Below, piece by piece: positions 1-7,605 of a DNA stretch of 29,197 nucleotides. The DNA is from Promethearchaeota archaeon. Lineage in GTDB: Archaea > Asgardarchaeota > Lokiarchaeia > Sigynarchaeales > SOKP01. Positions within the stretch are counted from its first letter, which is position 1; the number at the start of each line of letters is the position of its first letter. The position numbers were made by a program, and so were the translations under genes. The DNA is taken from assembly GCA_013375495.1 (NCBI GenBank), contig JABXKC010000038.1, positions 1-29,197 on the forward strand, in the 5' to 3' direction. Under the pieces are notes generated by a model. The model did not search any database. It was given only the letters and a program-made list of their open reading frames with translations, and was not told where the DNA came from.

Positions 1-512
1 AGATCCCAATCGTAATAATCTATAATCTCCTTAAAAACCGGAAGCGTATCGTGAAAGGAGAATCCTATATGCTTGATAAGCCCCTTTTCTTTAGCCTCTT
101 CCATCTTTTCAATTAAGTTTAATTCCTTTACTTTCTTAAACGAATTTCTCGATAGACCGTGGAAAAAGTAAGCGTCTAAGTAGTCAGTTTGGAGGCTTTT
201 TAATTGCTGGTTGAGATATTTGTAAAAATCTTCTGTTTTTCGAACAAGGAACATGGGTAATTTTGTGACGAGGAAAACCATTTCTCTATATCCGTCCTTT
301 AATGCTTCTCCCAGCACTTTTTCGCTTGCTCCAAGGCCATAAATCCAACCCGTATCAATGTAATTTATTCCTTTATCGATTGCATAACGGATTAACTTTA
401 TTGATTCGTCCCAATCTACTCGGGGTAAGAATTTTTTTGTAGGAAGTCGCATGGCTCCAAGTCCAAGCGCGGATACCTTCCAGTCTATTGACCCAAATTT
501 TCGATATATCAT
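1..512 (-). CDS. Aldo/keto reductase family protein, C-terminus cut by window edge
   Basis: About 170 residues of an NAD(P)H-dependent oxidoreductase with a TIM-barrel fold run off the left edge, so the 3' part of the gene is missing. Reading the minus strand from the ATG at 512, the protein opens with FGSIDWKVSALGLGAMRLP, the usual first strand of the family. The four catalytic positions of aldo/keto reductases are all visible: Asp53 and Tyr58 in DTGWIYG, Lys84 in VTKLP and His118 in YFFHG. The substrate cannot be predicted. The N-terminal sequence resembles the archaeal/bacterial predicted oxidoreductases that often carry a C-terminal ferredoxin domain, but that end is not in the window. 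It is oriented like the next gene (581-1324), with a gap of 68 bases. Confidence 0.9.
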   Translation of the reverse strand, partial: MIYRKFGSIDWKVSALGLGAMRLPTKKFLPRVDWDESIKLIRYAIDKGINYIDTGWIYGLGASEKVLGEALKDGYREMVFLVTKLPMFLVRKTEDFYKYLNQQLKSLQTDYLDAYFFHGLSRNSFKKVKELNLIEKMEEAKEKGLIKHIGFSFHDTLPVFKEIIDYYDWD

Positions 513-580
513 TTTATTCCCTATTTAATTTAATTCCTAATTGATTTTTAAAATGTATACTCTCTTTTTAACATATGTCT

Positions 581-1324
581 TTAAAAATAACAGACTAATC
601 CACCAAATTGGTCTATGATAGCACCTGCTTCAGATTCTTTACTGACAATTTTAGTTTTAATCTCAAGGTTTTTTGCGATTTGTAAAATGCGATAAGTTTT
701 GTTTCTATTTTTTGGATTTTTTAGATATTCTTCAGTGAGAGTAATATAATTTGGCTTAGGCAAATTAGGATTTTTTGTTATAAGCTTAAGCTCATGATCG
801 ATTTCTTTCCACGTATAAAGAATCTTTGAGAACTTTTCATTTTTATTTATAATCTTTGCCAGTTCTGCTAATATCAACAATCCCTCTTGATTGGAAGTTT
901 TATTAACTATATCTTTAAAATGATCCTGTGTTTTTAGGTAATATACATCCTTTTGAGTCTTCGCTTGATTGCCAGTTATCTTAGAAAAAACAACTTGGTT
1001 ATCCCCCTTTTTTAACAACCACGAATGATGCTTAGTAATGTGATCAAGAAACTCATCTGAATAGTCTTTTTTTGGAGGGGAGAGTAATATTACGCTTCTG
1101 ATACCTTCTTTAATTATAGGTCTTAATATGTTAACGATTTCCTCGTGAAAATGAAATAATTGCTTCTTATCTTGATTTCTTCGCTTCCTTCCGCGATTGA
1201 CTTTTAAGTGCAATCTAATTGTCTCACTGAAGATTCTCCAAAATATCGCGTCATTATCGTGTAATCCAATAAGAATTGCTATTGGATGACCTCGTTTTAC
1301 GCGTTTTTTTCTTTTTTTAGCCAT
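581..1324 (-). CDS. Pelota/eRF1-like protein with domains 2 and 3 only
   Basis: This 247-residue protein starts with a very basic stretch (MAKKRKKRVKRGHP) and then follows the layout of the central and C-terminal domains of Pelota/eRF1. Residues 15-140 look like domain 2: a beta strand IAILIGL, a basic loop with RGRKRRN, a helix, then SVILLSPP. Residues 150-247 look like domain 3 and end in EAGAIIDQFGGLVCYF, close to the GEQL...GGIAAILR ending of Pelota. Domain 1 is absent, and there is no GGQ motif as in true release factors. By family it should bind ribosomes or ribosome-associated factors, but the missing domain 1 argues against ordinary no-go decay. Other reduced eRF1-superfamily members (for example VLRF1-type) are an alternative. 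The assignment rests on motif recognition, not on a search. Confidence 0.6.
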   Translation of the reverse strand: MAKKRKKRVKRGHPIAILIGLHDNDAIFWRIFSETIRLHLKVNRGRKRRNQDKKQLFHFHEEIVNILRPIIKEGIRSVILLSPPKKDYSDEFLDHITKHHSWLLKKGDNQVVFSKITGNQAKTQKDVYYLKTQDHFKDIVNKTSNQEGLLILAELAKIINKNEKFSKILYTWKEIDHELKLITKNPNLPKPNYITLTEEYLKNPKNRNKTYRILQIAKNLEIKTKIVSKESEAGAIIDQFGGLVCYF

Positions 1325-1430
1325 ATTAAAGTAGATAATGTAATGTTTCCTAATTTTTCTATATTAGGAATTAGCATTTTTTTAAAATATTACTTTAAAG
1401 TTTTTAATCTTAGTTGTATCAGTTAAACAT

Positions 1431-2168
1431 ATGGAAAATGGTTATGAAAAGTATGGTGACAATTTTCAGCAGAAGTCTAAATACATAAGAAATAAATTAC
1501 CAAGGCATGTTCTAGATTGGGGAAAAAAACCTAAAACCTATAAAGTATATTCAGATGCTATTAAAAAAATAAAGCTACCAGAACCTGAATTTGATCCAAC
1601 TATTCCATTTTGGGGCGTAATTAAAAATCGACACTCAACCAGAGAGTTCACCACTGAACCGATTTCTCTTATGGAGCTTAGTCTCTTTCTCTTTGGTATG
1701 TCAGGATTAAATAGGATTTTTCCGCAATATGCTTTTAGAACGGTGCCTTCAGCGGGTGGATTGTATCCTATAGAAATTTACCCTGTAATTAATAATGTAA
1801 CGAGCTTAGAAAGAGGTTTGTACCATTATTACATTAAAGAGCATTCGCTAGATTTCTTAAAAGAAGGAGATTTTCGAGGGGAGGTCACGAGAGGGTGCCT
1901 AGATCAAAACATATCCTTTACTTCAGCGATTAATTTTGTTTGGACGGCAATCATAGGACGCTCTCAATGGAAGTATTTACAGAGGTGTTATAGATACATC
2001 TATTTAGATGCAGGGCACATTGGACAGAATTTTTATTTAATTGCTCAAGCGCTTGGTATGGGAGCTTGTACGATTGGTGCGTTATATGACGATGAGTTAA
2101 ACAAATTTCTTGATATAGATGGAAAAATTGAAACTGTCGTATATGTTGGTGTAGTAGGAAAAAAATAA
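1431..2168 (+). CDS. SagB-type nitroreductase family protein
   Basis: This 245-residue FMN-dependent oxidoreductase belongs to the SagB/ThcOx branch of the nitroreductase superfamily. Visible motifs are the FMN-phosphate contact RHSTRE (67-72), PSAGGLYP (106-113), which is diagnostic of the SagB type, the helix YLDAGHIGQN (191-200), and GACTIGAL (211-218) near the C-terminus. SagB enzymes oxidise azoline rings in ribosomal peptides, but many archaeal members sit in no such cluster. No YcaO cyclodehydratase or leader-peptide gene is near, so an isolated redox role is more likely. It is divergent from the Pelota-like gene, with about 106 bases between starts, and convergent with the beta-helix gene that follows. 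Confidence 0.85.
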   Translation: MENGYEKYGDNFQQKSKYIRNKLPRHVLDWGKKPKTYKVYSDAIKKIKLPEPEFDPTIPFWGVIKNRHSTREFTTEPISLMELSLFLFGMSGLNRIFPQYAFRTVPSAGGLYPIEIYPVINNVTSLERGLYHYYIKEHSLDFLKEGDFRGEVTRGCLDQNISFTSAINFVWTAIIGRSQWKYLQRCYRYIYLDAGHIGQNFYLIAQALGMGACTIGALYDDELNKFLDIDGKIETVVYVGVVGKK

Positions 2169-2204
2169 AAAAAAATAATTTGAAATTTGATGAAAAAAGA
2201 TTTC

Positions 2205-3989
2205 TTACTTCTTTCTTCCTCGTAATAAGAATATTAGCAAAACTGCAGCTAAAGCTCCAAAACCGATAACTAAACCAATAATTAATCCTAGAATGAAAGG
2301 ATCAAACGGAACAGGAGGAAGTTCTGCTGATGTACATATATTGTTTTCAAATAGATTGCCTGTGCTCCCTGTTTCGTTAAAACAAACGCCGTTTCCAAGA
2401 AATATATTATTGAAAACAATATTATTATTACTCGCGTCCAGGTATGTTCCATTATTATTATTATTAGCAGTATTACTCATTATGGAATTACCAGCGCTAT
2501 TTAATAGATGTATCCCATTCATTACATTAGAATTTGCTATATTTGACGTAATAAAATTATCATCAGCGCTTTCTAAATAGATTCCGTGCTCAGTATTATA
2601 AGATGCTGTATTTTCATAAAGGAGGTTGTTATCAGTATTACTATATAAATAGAATCCGCTTAAGTTGTTATAACGTGCTATGTTGCCTTTAATAATATTA
2701 TATCGACAACTGTTTTGAATCCTAATTCCATCCCAATTATTATCGTGAGCATTATTTCCTTCTATTACTGATTGATCAATATTGTTTAGTAGTATACCAC
2801 TCTCTTTGTTGTTGTATACAATGTTATTCAATAGTGTCATATTTACTTCTGATATTAAACTTATTCCCGTTAATGTATTATTAAAAGCGGTGTTACCGGA
2901 AACTAAACTATGATCACAACCTACGATGTAAATACCATTTACATCGTTATTGTTGCAGATGTTATCTCTAAATTCGTTGTAATCACATCCCTCAGCATGA
3001 ATCCCATTATTAGTATTATCATTGGCCGTATTTTTAGAAACTACATTAAATGTAGAAGAAGAATCCAAGAAAATACCAAAATCGTTGTGAGTTAATGTGT
3101 TTAGCTTTATAGTAAACATATTACATGTAAGTATCGCCATACCATATCCGTCATTTTCATTCACGTCATTATTTTGAATATTCCCTCTCAAACATCCACT
3201 TAAAGATATACCATCAGCACTATTTGGTCCGATTGTATTTCCTTCAATTACAGTATCATTTGAATTAAGGCCAACGATTCCATTAGTGTTGTTGAAAATT
3301 ATATTATCATCAAAAGTAATTCGATTACTCCCATCAAGATATATTCCTGCACTGACACCCTCAGTAACTGTATTTTGAGTAAATGTACAATCCACACAAT
3401 TATCTATATCAATGCCCGAACCAAAAGCTGTTTGATCAACTAAATTCAAATTAAAAACTAGATTATCTGAATCGCTAACGATAACGCTTAAACCACACAA
3501 AGTTATGTTATTATCAGTAAAGGTAATTTGACTGCAATTATCGATAACAATTCCTCCAAAAATATTTGTAATATGGTTACCTTGAACTCGTCCGTTTGTG
3601 TTGTTTTGTAAATAGATCGCTGCTGAAAGCCCTGTGGTTATGAAGTCACAATCTAAAACCCTAAAATGTTTACGTGAATTTACTATTTCTAAACAATCGC
3701 CTCCCACAGTAATATTAAATAAGTGATTACTGATTATATAAGGATCACCTGCAGTCCCTGAGCCAGTACAAACTCCTTCAGACTTTCTAGTTTCCCAATT
3801 TTGTGCGGGGATCGTATCATCAATTATAATTGTTGTATTTAATACTGCCGAAGATTTCGGTAACTGATTATGAAATAGGTTTATGTTATTACCAGAATTA
3901 AGATTCGAGTCATTAACAGTAAGACTAAATGCTGAAATGGACAGAAAGATTACTATTAAAAATGCTAGTTGTTTTTTATTTGATTTCAT
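2205..3989 (-). CDS. Secreted, membrane-anchored right-handed parallel beta-helix protein (NosD-like)
   Basis: This 594-residue surface protein has an N-terminal signal segment (basic KKQ followed by LAFLIVIFLSISAFSL, about residues 5-24). From about 95 to 545 it has many degenerate rungs of the type N-x-I-x-x-N with GI-x-L, the repeat of parallel beta-helix/NosD and pectate-lyase-like proteins. A GTAGDPYIISN stretch near residue 80 is typical of the entry to such helices. Asn and Asp ladders are abundant, and many N-x-S/T sequons suggest glycosylation. The C-terminus has a Pro-rich linker, one hydrophobic helix (565-589) and a basic end RGRKK, so it is anchored with a very short cytoplasmic tail or is a sorting-enzyme substrate. 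It probably binds or modifies polysaccharide or acts as an adhesin. No catalytic site is evident. Confidence 0.85.
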   Translation of the reverse strand: MKSNKKQLAFLIVIFLSISAFSLTVNDSNLNSGNNINLFHNQLPKSSAVLNTTIIIDDTIPAQNWETRKSEGVCTGSGTAGDPYIISNHLFNITVGGDCLEIVNSRKHFRVLDCDFITTGLSAAIYLQNNTNGRVQGNHITNIFGGIVIDNCSQITFTDNNITLCGLSVIVSDSDNLVFNLNLVDQTAFGSGIDIDNCVDCTFTQNTVTEGVSAGIYLDGSNRITFDDNIIFNNTNGIVGLNSNDTVIEGNTIGPNSADGISLSGCLRGNIQNNDVNENDGYGMAILTCNMFTIKLNTLTHNDFGIFLDSSSTFNVVSKNTANDNTNNGIHAEGCDYNEFRDNICNNNDVNGIYIVGCDHSLVSGNTAFNNTLTGISLISEVNMTLLNNIVYNNKESGILLNNIDQSVIEGNNAHDNNWDGIRIQNSCRYNIIKGNIARYNNLSGFYLYSNTDNNLLYENTASYNTEHGIYLESADDNFITSNIANSNVMNGIHLLNSAGNSIMSNTANNNNNGTYLDASNNNIVFNNIFLGNGVCFNETGSTGNLFENNICTSAELPPVPFDPFILGLIIGLVIGFGALAAVLLIFLLRGRKK

Positions 3990-4228
3990 TCAATTTTACC
4001 CTATTATATTAAATTTTTTTATAAGAAATTATGAACTTAATGTTTATTTAAATTTATGGTATAATCTTTCCCTATAGTCGAAAGTTTTAAATTGATATAA
4101 AAGGAGTAAATTCTATTTTACCTTACATAGTAGTTAATATTAAATCTTAAGTAGCTATCTTTCATATCATATATTAATTATTTTAGAAATTGTAATATCT
4201 AATTTAGATAGGATGGAGTATACTTTTT
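3990..4228. promoter_or_regulatory. Divergent intergenic region between beta-helix gene and ten-helix membrane protein gene
   Basis: This 239-base AT-rich spacer must hold both promoters. A TATA-like run (reading TTATAAAAAAAT on the minus strand, near 4010-4025) lies about 25-35 bases upstream of the beta-helix start. On the plus strand, GGAG at 4215-4218 is placed to serve as a ribosome binding site for the gene starting at 4229. No open reading frame here looks like a real gene. Confidence 0.4.
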
Positions 4229-5623
4229 ATGCCTGATCCAATGACCCGCTCAAAAATAGCCGGTAAACTCGATAAATATTTTCATAAAATTTTTAGTCCA
4301 AGTCATATCGCATATACTATTTTCTTTTTCATTGAAGTTCTAATCCTAATACTGTTTTTCTTTTTAGGTAGCACAAACTTAGGCAATATTGGATTATTTT
4401 TAGCTACTGCTTTTTCGTTGTCTTTCATTATCCTGATGTTTCTTGGCGTTAATTCTAAATTTGATCGATATCTTTTTACAAAAAGCTTAGATCAACAGAA
4501 AACACTGATTTTTGTTGGTTCTTTAGGTTTTAGTGTTATTATAATTCTGTTGTATTTTTTATTTGGGAATTCCACCCAGATTCCTATTCAATTTTTGGGA
4601 TGGGATTACATTCTTCCGGGTTTTTTTATTTTAATATATTTTGGGTGGAATATGGCTCAAATCTTTTTTCTGAAGTCTAGTTTTGAAAATATCTCCGAGA
4701 GAGCAAATTCTAAGATTCTGCCAAATAGGGAATCAAATAGAAATAAGGTCTTTAGCGTAGTGTTTTTAATACTAGCTCTTTTAATACCAGTTTTAACTCA
4801 ATTGGGAACATATTTTGCGTTCATACCGTTTTTTAAACCTCAAAATCCAGGTGATTCTTTAGAACCTCTCTGGTGGTTTAATGGATGGAATATCGCGATG
4901 TATATTTTGATCCTCTTAATTTCCTACCGACTGGTTTTTCTACACATAAAAAGCATGAAAAATGATACTCACAATATATTTTCCTCGGTCTTTTTCATTT
5001 TGATATGGTTAATTGCCTGGTACAGATCATTTAGTTTTATTAATTCTTTTAGGAGTGTTACTGAAGCATTAGGTATTGATGCTTTTCGGGCAGTTATCGA
5101 TGTGTTATTGATGATTTTTACTGCAGTTTTAGTTATTCGAGGTTTAGGTAGCAGAACTTTTAAATTTCGGATTTTTAATCCCAACAATTTAGCCTTTTTT
5201 CTATTTGCTTTCACATTAATATATATTGAAGGTCAAATCGTAATGATAACTGGAGCAGGTTCAATTTCTGGAACTTATACAAGTCGTAGCCAAGTAAATT
5301 TGACGAATAATTTTATAGCTTTATTGATTACAATAATCTTCTATTGGTTTTATTCAGAGTATGTATTAGAGAAAAAAGGTTTGATAGTGAAGAAGTTGTT
5401 CAAGCAAGAAGAAGTCATTCAAATTGTGACCGATTTCAAAACCTATCTTATAAATAGTGGTGCGCTCGATTCTAATAAAGTAACTGATTGGGAATTTCAA
5501 AATTACCTTAAAAATAAGAAGTTAATTGCAGACGAAATAGAAGATACTGAAGAACTAAAAGATTCAGAAGAGGCAAATGAAGAAGAAGAACCCGAAGAAG
5601 AAAATAAATCGAGTCTAAATTGA
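4229..5623 (+). CDS. Polytopic membrane protein, unknown function, about ten helices, acidic tail
   Basis: I do not recognise this 464-residue family. About ten hydrophobic helices can be placed at roughly residues 28-50, 54-74, 92-113, 128-149, 172-196, 221-241, 252-270, 290-310, 324-345 and 361-382. They are followed by a soluble C-terminal part of about 80 residues that ends in a strongly acidic run (EELKDSEEANEEEEPEEEN). The segment around 400-440 (EEVIQIVTDFKTYLINSG) looks helical and soluble. No transporter signature or conserved charged motif within the helices stands out. GGAG lies 10 bases upstream of the ATG. It is convergent with the AAA+ ATPase gene, the two stop codons being only about 11 bases apart. 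A membrane scaffold or transporter is possible, but neither can be supported. Confidence 0.8.
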   Translation: MPDPMTRSKIAGKLDKYFHKIFSPSHIAYTIFFFIEVLILILFFFLGSTNLGNIGLFLATAFSLSFIILMFLGVNSKFDRYLFTKSLDQQKTLIFVGSLGFSVIIILLYFLFGNSTQIPIQFLGWDYILPGFFILIYFGWNMAQIFFLKSSFENISERANSKILPNRESNRNKVFSVVFLILALLIPVLTQLGTYFAFIPFFKPQNPGDSLEPLWWFNGWNIAMYILILLISYRLVFLHIKSMKNDTHNIFSSVFFILIWLIAWYRSFSFINSFRSVTEALGIDAFRAVIDVLLMIFTAVLVIRGLGSRTFKFRIFNPNNLAFFLFAFTLIYIEGQIVMITGAGSISGTYTSRSQVNLTNNFIALLITIIFYWFYSEYVLEKKGLIVKKLFKQEEVIQIVTDFKTYLINSGALDSNKVTDWEFQNYLKNKKLIADEIEDTEELKDSEEANEEEEPEEENKSSLN

Positions 5624-5634
5624 TTTTTAACTTG

Positions 5635-6867
5635 TTAATTATCAAGATTTCCGTATTTTTTTAAGATGAATTCAAGATCTTCTTCATCATCAATGAGCTC
5701 GTTAAAAAGCTTAATCAAAATTTTTATAATTGCCCTAGGATTTCCATGAGTGTGTTCGAAAATACTTTTTAACGTGAATTTATTTAACGGGAAATAGGGA
5801 TCTTCAAAAGCTTGTGTCAATTCGTTGCTTTCAATACTATCATAGAATTTACTCATAGTGTTCGTGTAAAATTCAAAAATGTCATCCTCACTAAAATCCT
5901 TTAAAAACAGAGGTTCTCTTATTAATGACAACAATTCTGAATCTAATTCTTGATATTTTTTCTTGATTTGTTCTAAGGATTCAATCGATTTCAATGTAAT
6001 TATTATGCGTAATCCCTCAATTTGCTGTAATTGAATTATTTTATTGAAGATTTTCTCTGAAGCGATATCGTTTGGAGACATTTCAGGCCCATATAGCCAA
6101 CTTGGGTCGAATACTTCTTCGGAGCTCTCGTCTTCTGGTAGCATTATCTTAATAATTTTTTCAAAATCGTCAATAAATAGAATCGTTCCCAATTTAGAGT
6201 TTTCAATAAGTAATCTCAATAGGATATAAGCATTTTTACCTTTATGAAGATCTTGAGAGAGGTTTAAAGTTGATAGTTCTTTTGCATCCATTAATTTTCC
6301 TAACAACCATCGTTCAGCTTCAATTTTCTTGTACGGATCTAATTGATGAGTTGTAATTCCATTTATAGCATCAATTAAGGTTTCGGGTTCTATTTCGCTA
6401 TATTTTGTAGATAATTGTTTGATGGCTGTCTGCTTTACTTTTTCAATATCAACTACGTGGAAAAACCCATATTTTTTTTCTAAAGCGCCCCAATTTTCAC
6501 ATAATTGATTTACAACGAATTTTAAAGGCCCTATTCCCAGACTTTCAATGAATTCAGAGTAAATATTGTAAAAAAACTTTTTATAAACCGATTCTAGCGA
6601 AATGTAGAAAGCGTTATAATAATAAAGATTGTTTTTTAGAGCCCAAAAGAGATGAGTTTTTCCGGATCCAACGTCTCCTACGATTGGAAGGATAAAATTA
6701 CTGTTTTGTTTTACAATAGATTTGATGTTTTTGATAAGATTATCCCTTGATTTCACTAAATCTAATTCTTCTTTGATTTCACTGGTACTTACAAACTTTT
6801 TGAACGGATTATTTCCCCATCTTATTATGTTGAGTAATCTTTCCTCATTATTTTCATGTAATATCAT
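5635..6867 (-). CDS. AAA+ family ATPase, ORC/Cdc6-like layout
   Basis: This 410-residue ATPase has a clear Walker A motif GDVGSGKT (64-71) and Walker B ILFIDD (229-234). A sensor-1-like strand RIIITLKS lies at 287-294 and a sensor-2-like HGNPRAI at 374-380. The long alpha-helical insertion between Walker A and Walker B (about 90-225) is unusual. The sensor-2 form GNPRAI with a following helical tail resembles ORC/Cdc6- and STAND-like AAA ATPases rather than proteases. There is no winged helix after the AAA core, since the protein ends about 30 residues after sensor 2, so it is not a complete replication initiator. The upstream gene on the same strand is 11 bases away, which suggests an operon and a joint function. 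The role is unknown; a regulatory or DNA/protein-loading ATPase is likely. Confidence 0.8.
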   Translation of the reverse strand: MILHENNEERLLNIIRWGNNPFKKFVSTSEIKEELDLVKSRDNLIKNIKSIVKQNSNFILPIVGDVGSGKTHLFWALKNNLYYYNAFYISLESVYKKFFYNIYSEFIESLGIGPLKFVVNQLCENWGALEKKYGFFHVVDIEKVKQTAIKQLSTKYSEIEPETLIDAINGITTHQLDPYKKIEAERWLLGKLMDAKELSTLNLSQDLHKGKNAYILLRLLIENSKLGTILFIDDFEKIIKIMLPEDESSEEVFDPSWLYGPEMSPNDIASEKIFNKIIQLQQIEGLRIIITLKSIESLEQIKKKYQELDSELLSLIREPLFLKDFSEDDIFEFYTNTMSKFYDSIESNELTQAFEDPYFPLNKFTLKSIFEHTHGNPRAIIKILIKLFNELIDDEEDLEFILKKYGNLDN

Positions 6868-6878
6868 GCGACTTCTTT

Positions 6879-7517
6879 TTATAACTTCAATTCTTCTATT
6901 CCTAAAATAATGATATATTTTACATCGGTTAACGATTTCTTGACATTCATGTAAGGCTCAAAAGAAACCGAAAGATCCTCTTTTTTATCTCGTCCAACGA
7001 TTAAGCAATCGTAAAATACGGGATCAATTCTTTCATCGATAACTACTCTATCCGCAACGATAACTCCGTTACCAACGAGAGCTACTGGGTTTCTAAGCAT
7101 TTCTTCCTTGAAAAATTCTAAATGGTTGATACCATAATGATAATCATCCAGATAAAGAGCTGCTGTATTGAGTTTATTTAGTGTGTAAGGGAAAGCGTCT
7201 GAGAATTGTCCTTCGTCGTAAATTTGCATTATATCCTCTGAAATTAATATTGAATATTCAATGGACTCATAATCCTCGTACCATTGAGCTTCAATTTTAC
7301 GAGAAAAAGCAACCTTTTTATTGTAATTTAATTCAAAGCCTACTCTAAAACCATCAGTTATAAAAATACCTTCCGAGTTCGAAATTTTTAGATTATCGGA
7401 AAAGATAATAGAATCGTTGTCATCTTTACACCGTGTAATTATTGAACCTTCAAATTCTCCGTCTAATTGTATCCCTTTCACTGAATCGAATAAAACTTTG
7501 TTATCTATGCCGCTCAT
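6879..7517 (-). CDS. Unknown protein in operon with the AAA+ ATPase
   Basis: The family is unrecognised. From the ATG at 7517 the protein has 212 residues. A longer form from a TTG at 7553 adds 12 residues (MLGKSDLDLFII) and cannot be excluded. The sequence is rich in alternating hydrophobic residues and acidic loops, with no signal peptide or membrane helix, suggesting a soluble beta-rich protein. The C-terminal half contains NPVALVGNGVIVADRVVIDE and ends YIIILGIEELKL. It lies directly upstream of the ATPase gene with 11 bases between, so the two are probably co-transcribed from the promoter region shared with the divergent RtcB-like gene. It could be an adaptor or substrate-recognition partner of the ATPase, but that is inference from position only. 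Confidence 0.65.
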   Translation of the reverse strand: MSGIDNKVLFDSVKGIQLDGEFEGSIITRCKDDNDSIIFSDNLKISNSEGIFITDGFRVGFELNYNKKVAFSRKIEAQWYEDYESIEYSILISEDIMQIYDEGQFSDAFPYTLNKLNTAALYLDDYHYGINHLEFFKEEMLRNPVALVGNGVIVADRVVIDERIDPVFYDCLIVGRDKKEDLSVSFEPYMNVKKSLTDVKYIIILGIEELKL

Positions 7518-7559
7518 AATTATAAATAAATCAAGATCACTTTTACCTAACAACTAATC

Positions 7560-7589
7560 ATACTATCGTATATATAAATATAATAGTAT
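7560..7589. promoter_or_regulatory. Shared divergent promoter with inverted repeat ATACTAT-N16-ATAGTAT
   Basis: The spacer between the two divergent genes holds a TATA-like box TATATATAAATA (about 7569-7580), some 26-36 bases before the ATG at 7606. This fits a leaderless or nearly leaderless plus-strand transcript. The box is bracketed by exact 7-base inverted arms at 7560-7566 and 7583-7589, which would suit a dimeric regulator covering the TATA box. In sequence this AT-rich, chance remains a real explanation for the arms. Confidence 0.45.
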
Positions 7590-7605
7590 CTAATTATTAA
7601 GTAGA

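Noticed and set aside
1431..2168. SagB nitroreductase as part of an azole-peptide biosynthesis cluster.
   Set aside because: No YcaO, RiPP leader-recognition domain or precursor peptide gene was found in the neighbourhood.
2293..3095. Plus-strand frames opposite the beta-helix gene.
   Set aside because: They are complements of the repetitive beta-helix coding sequence with no independent features.
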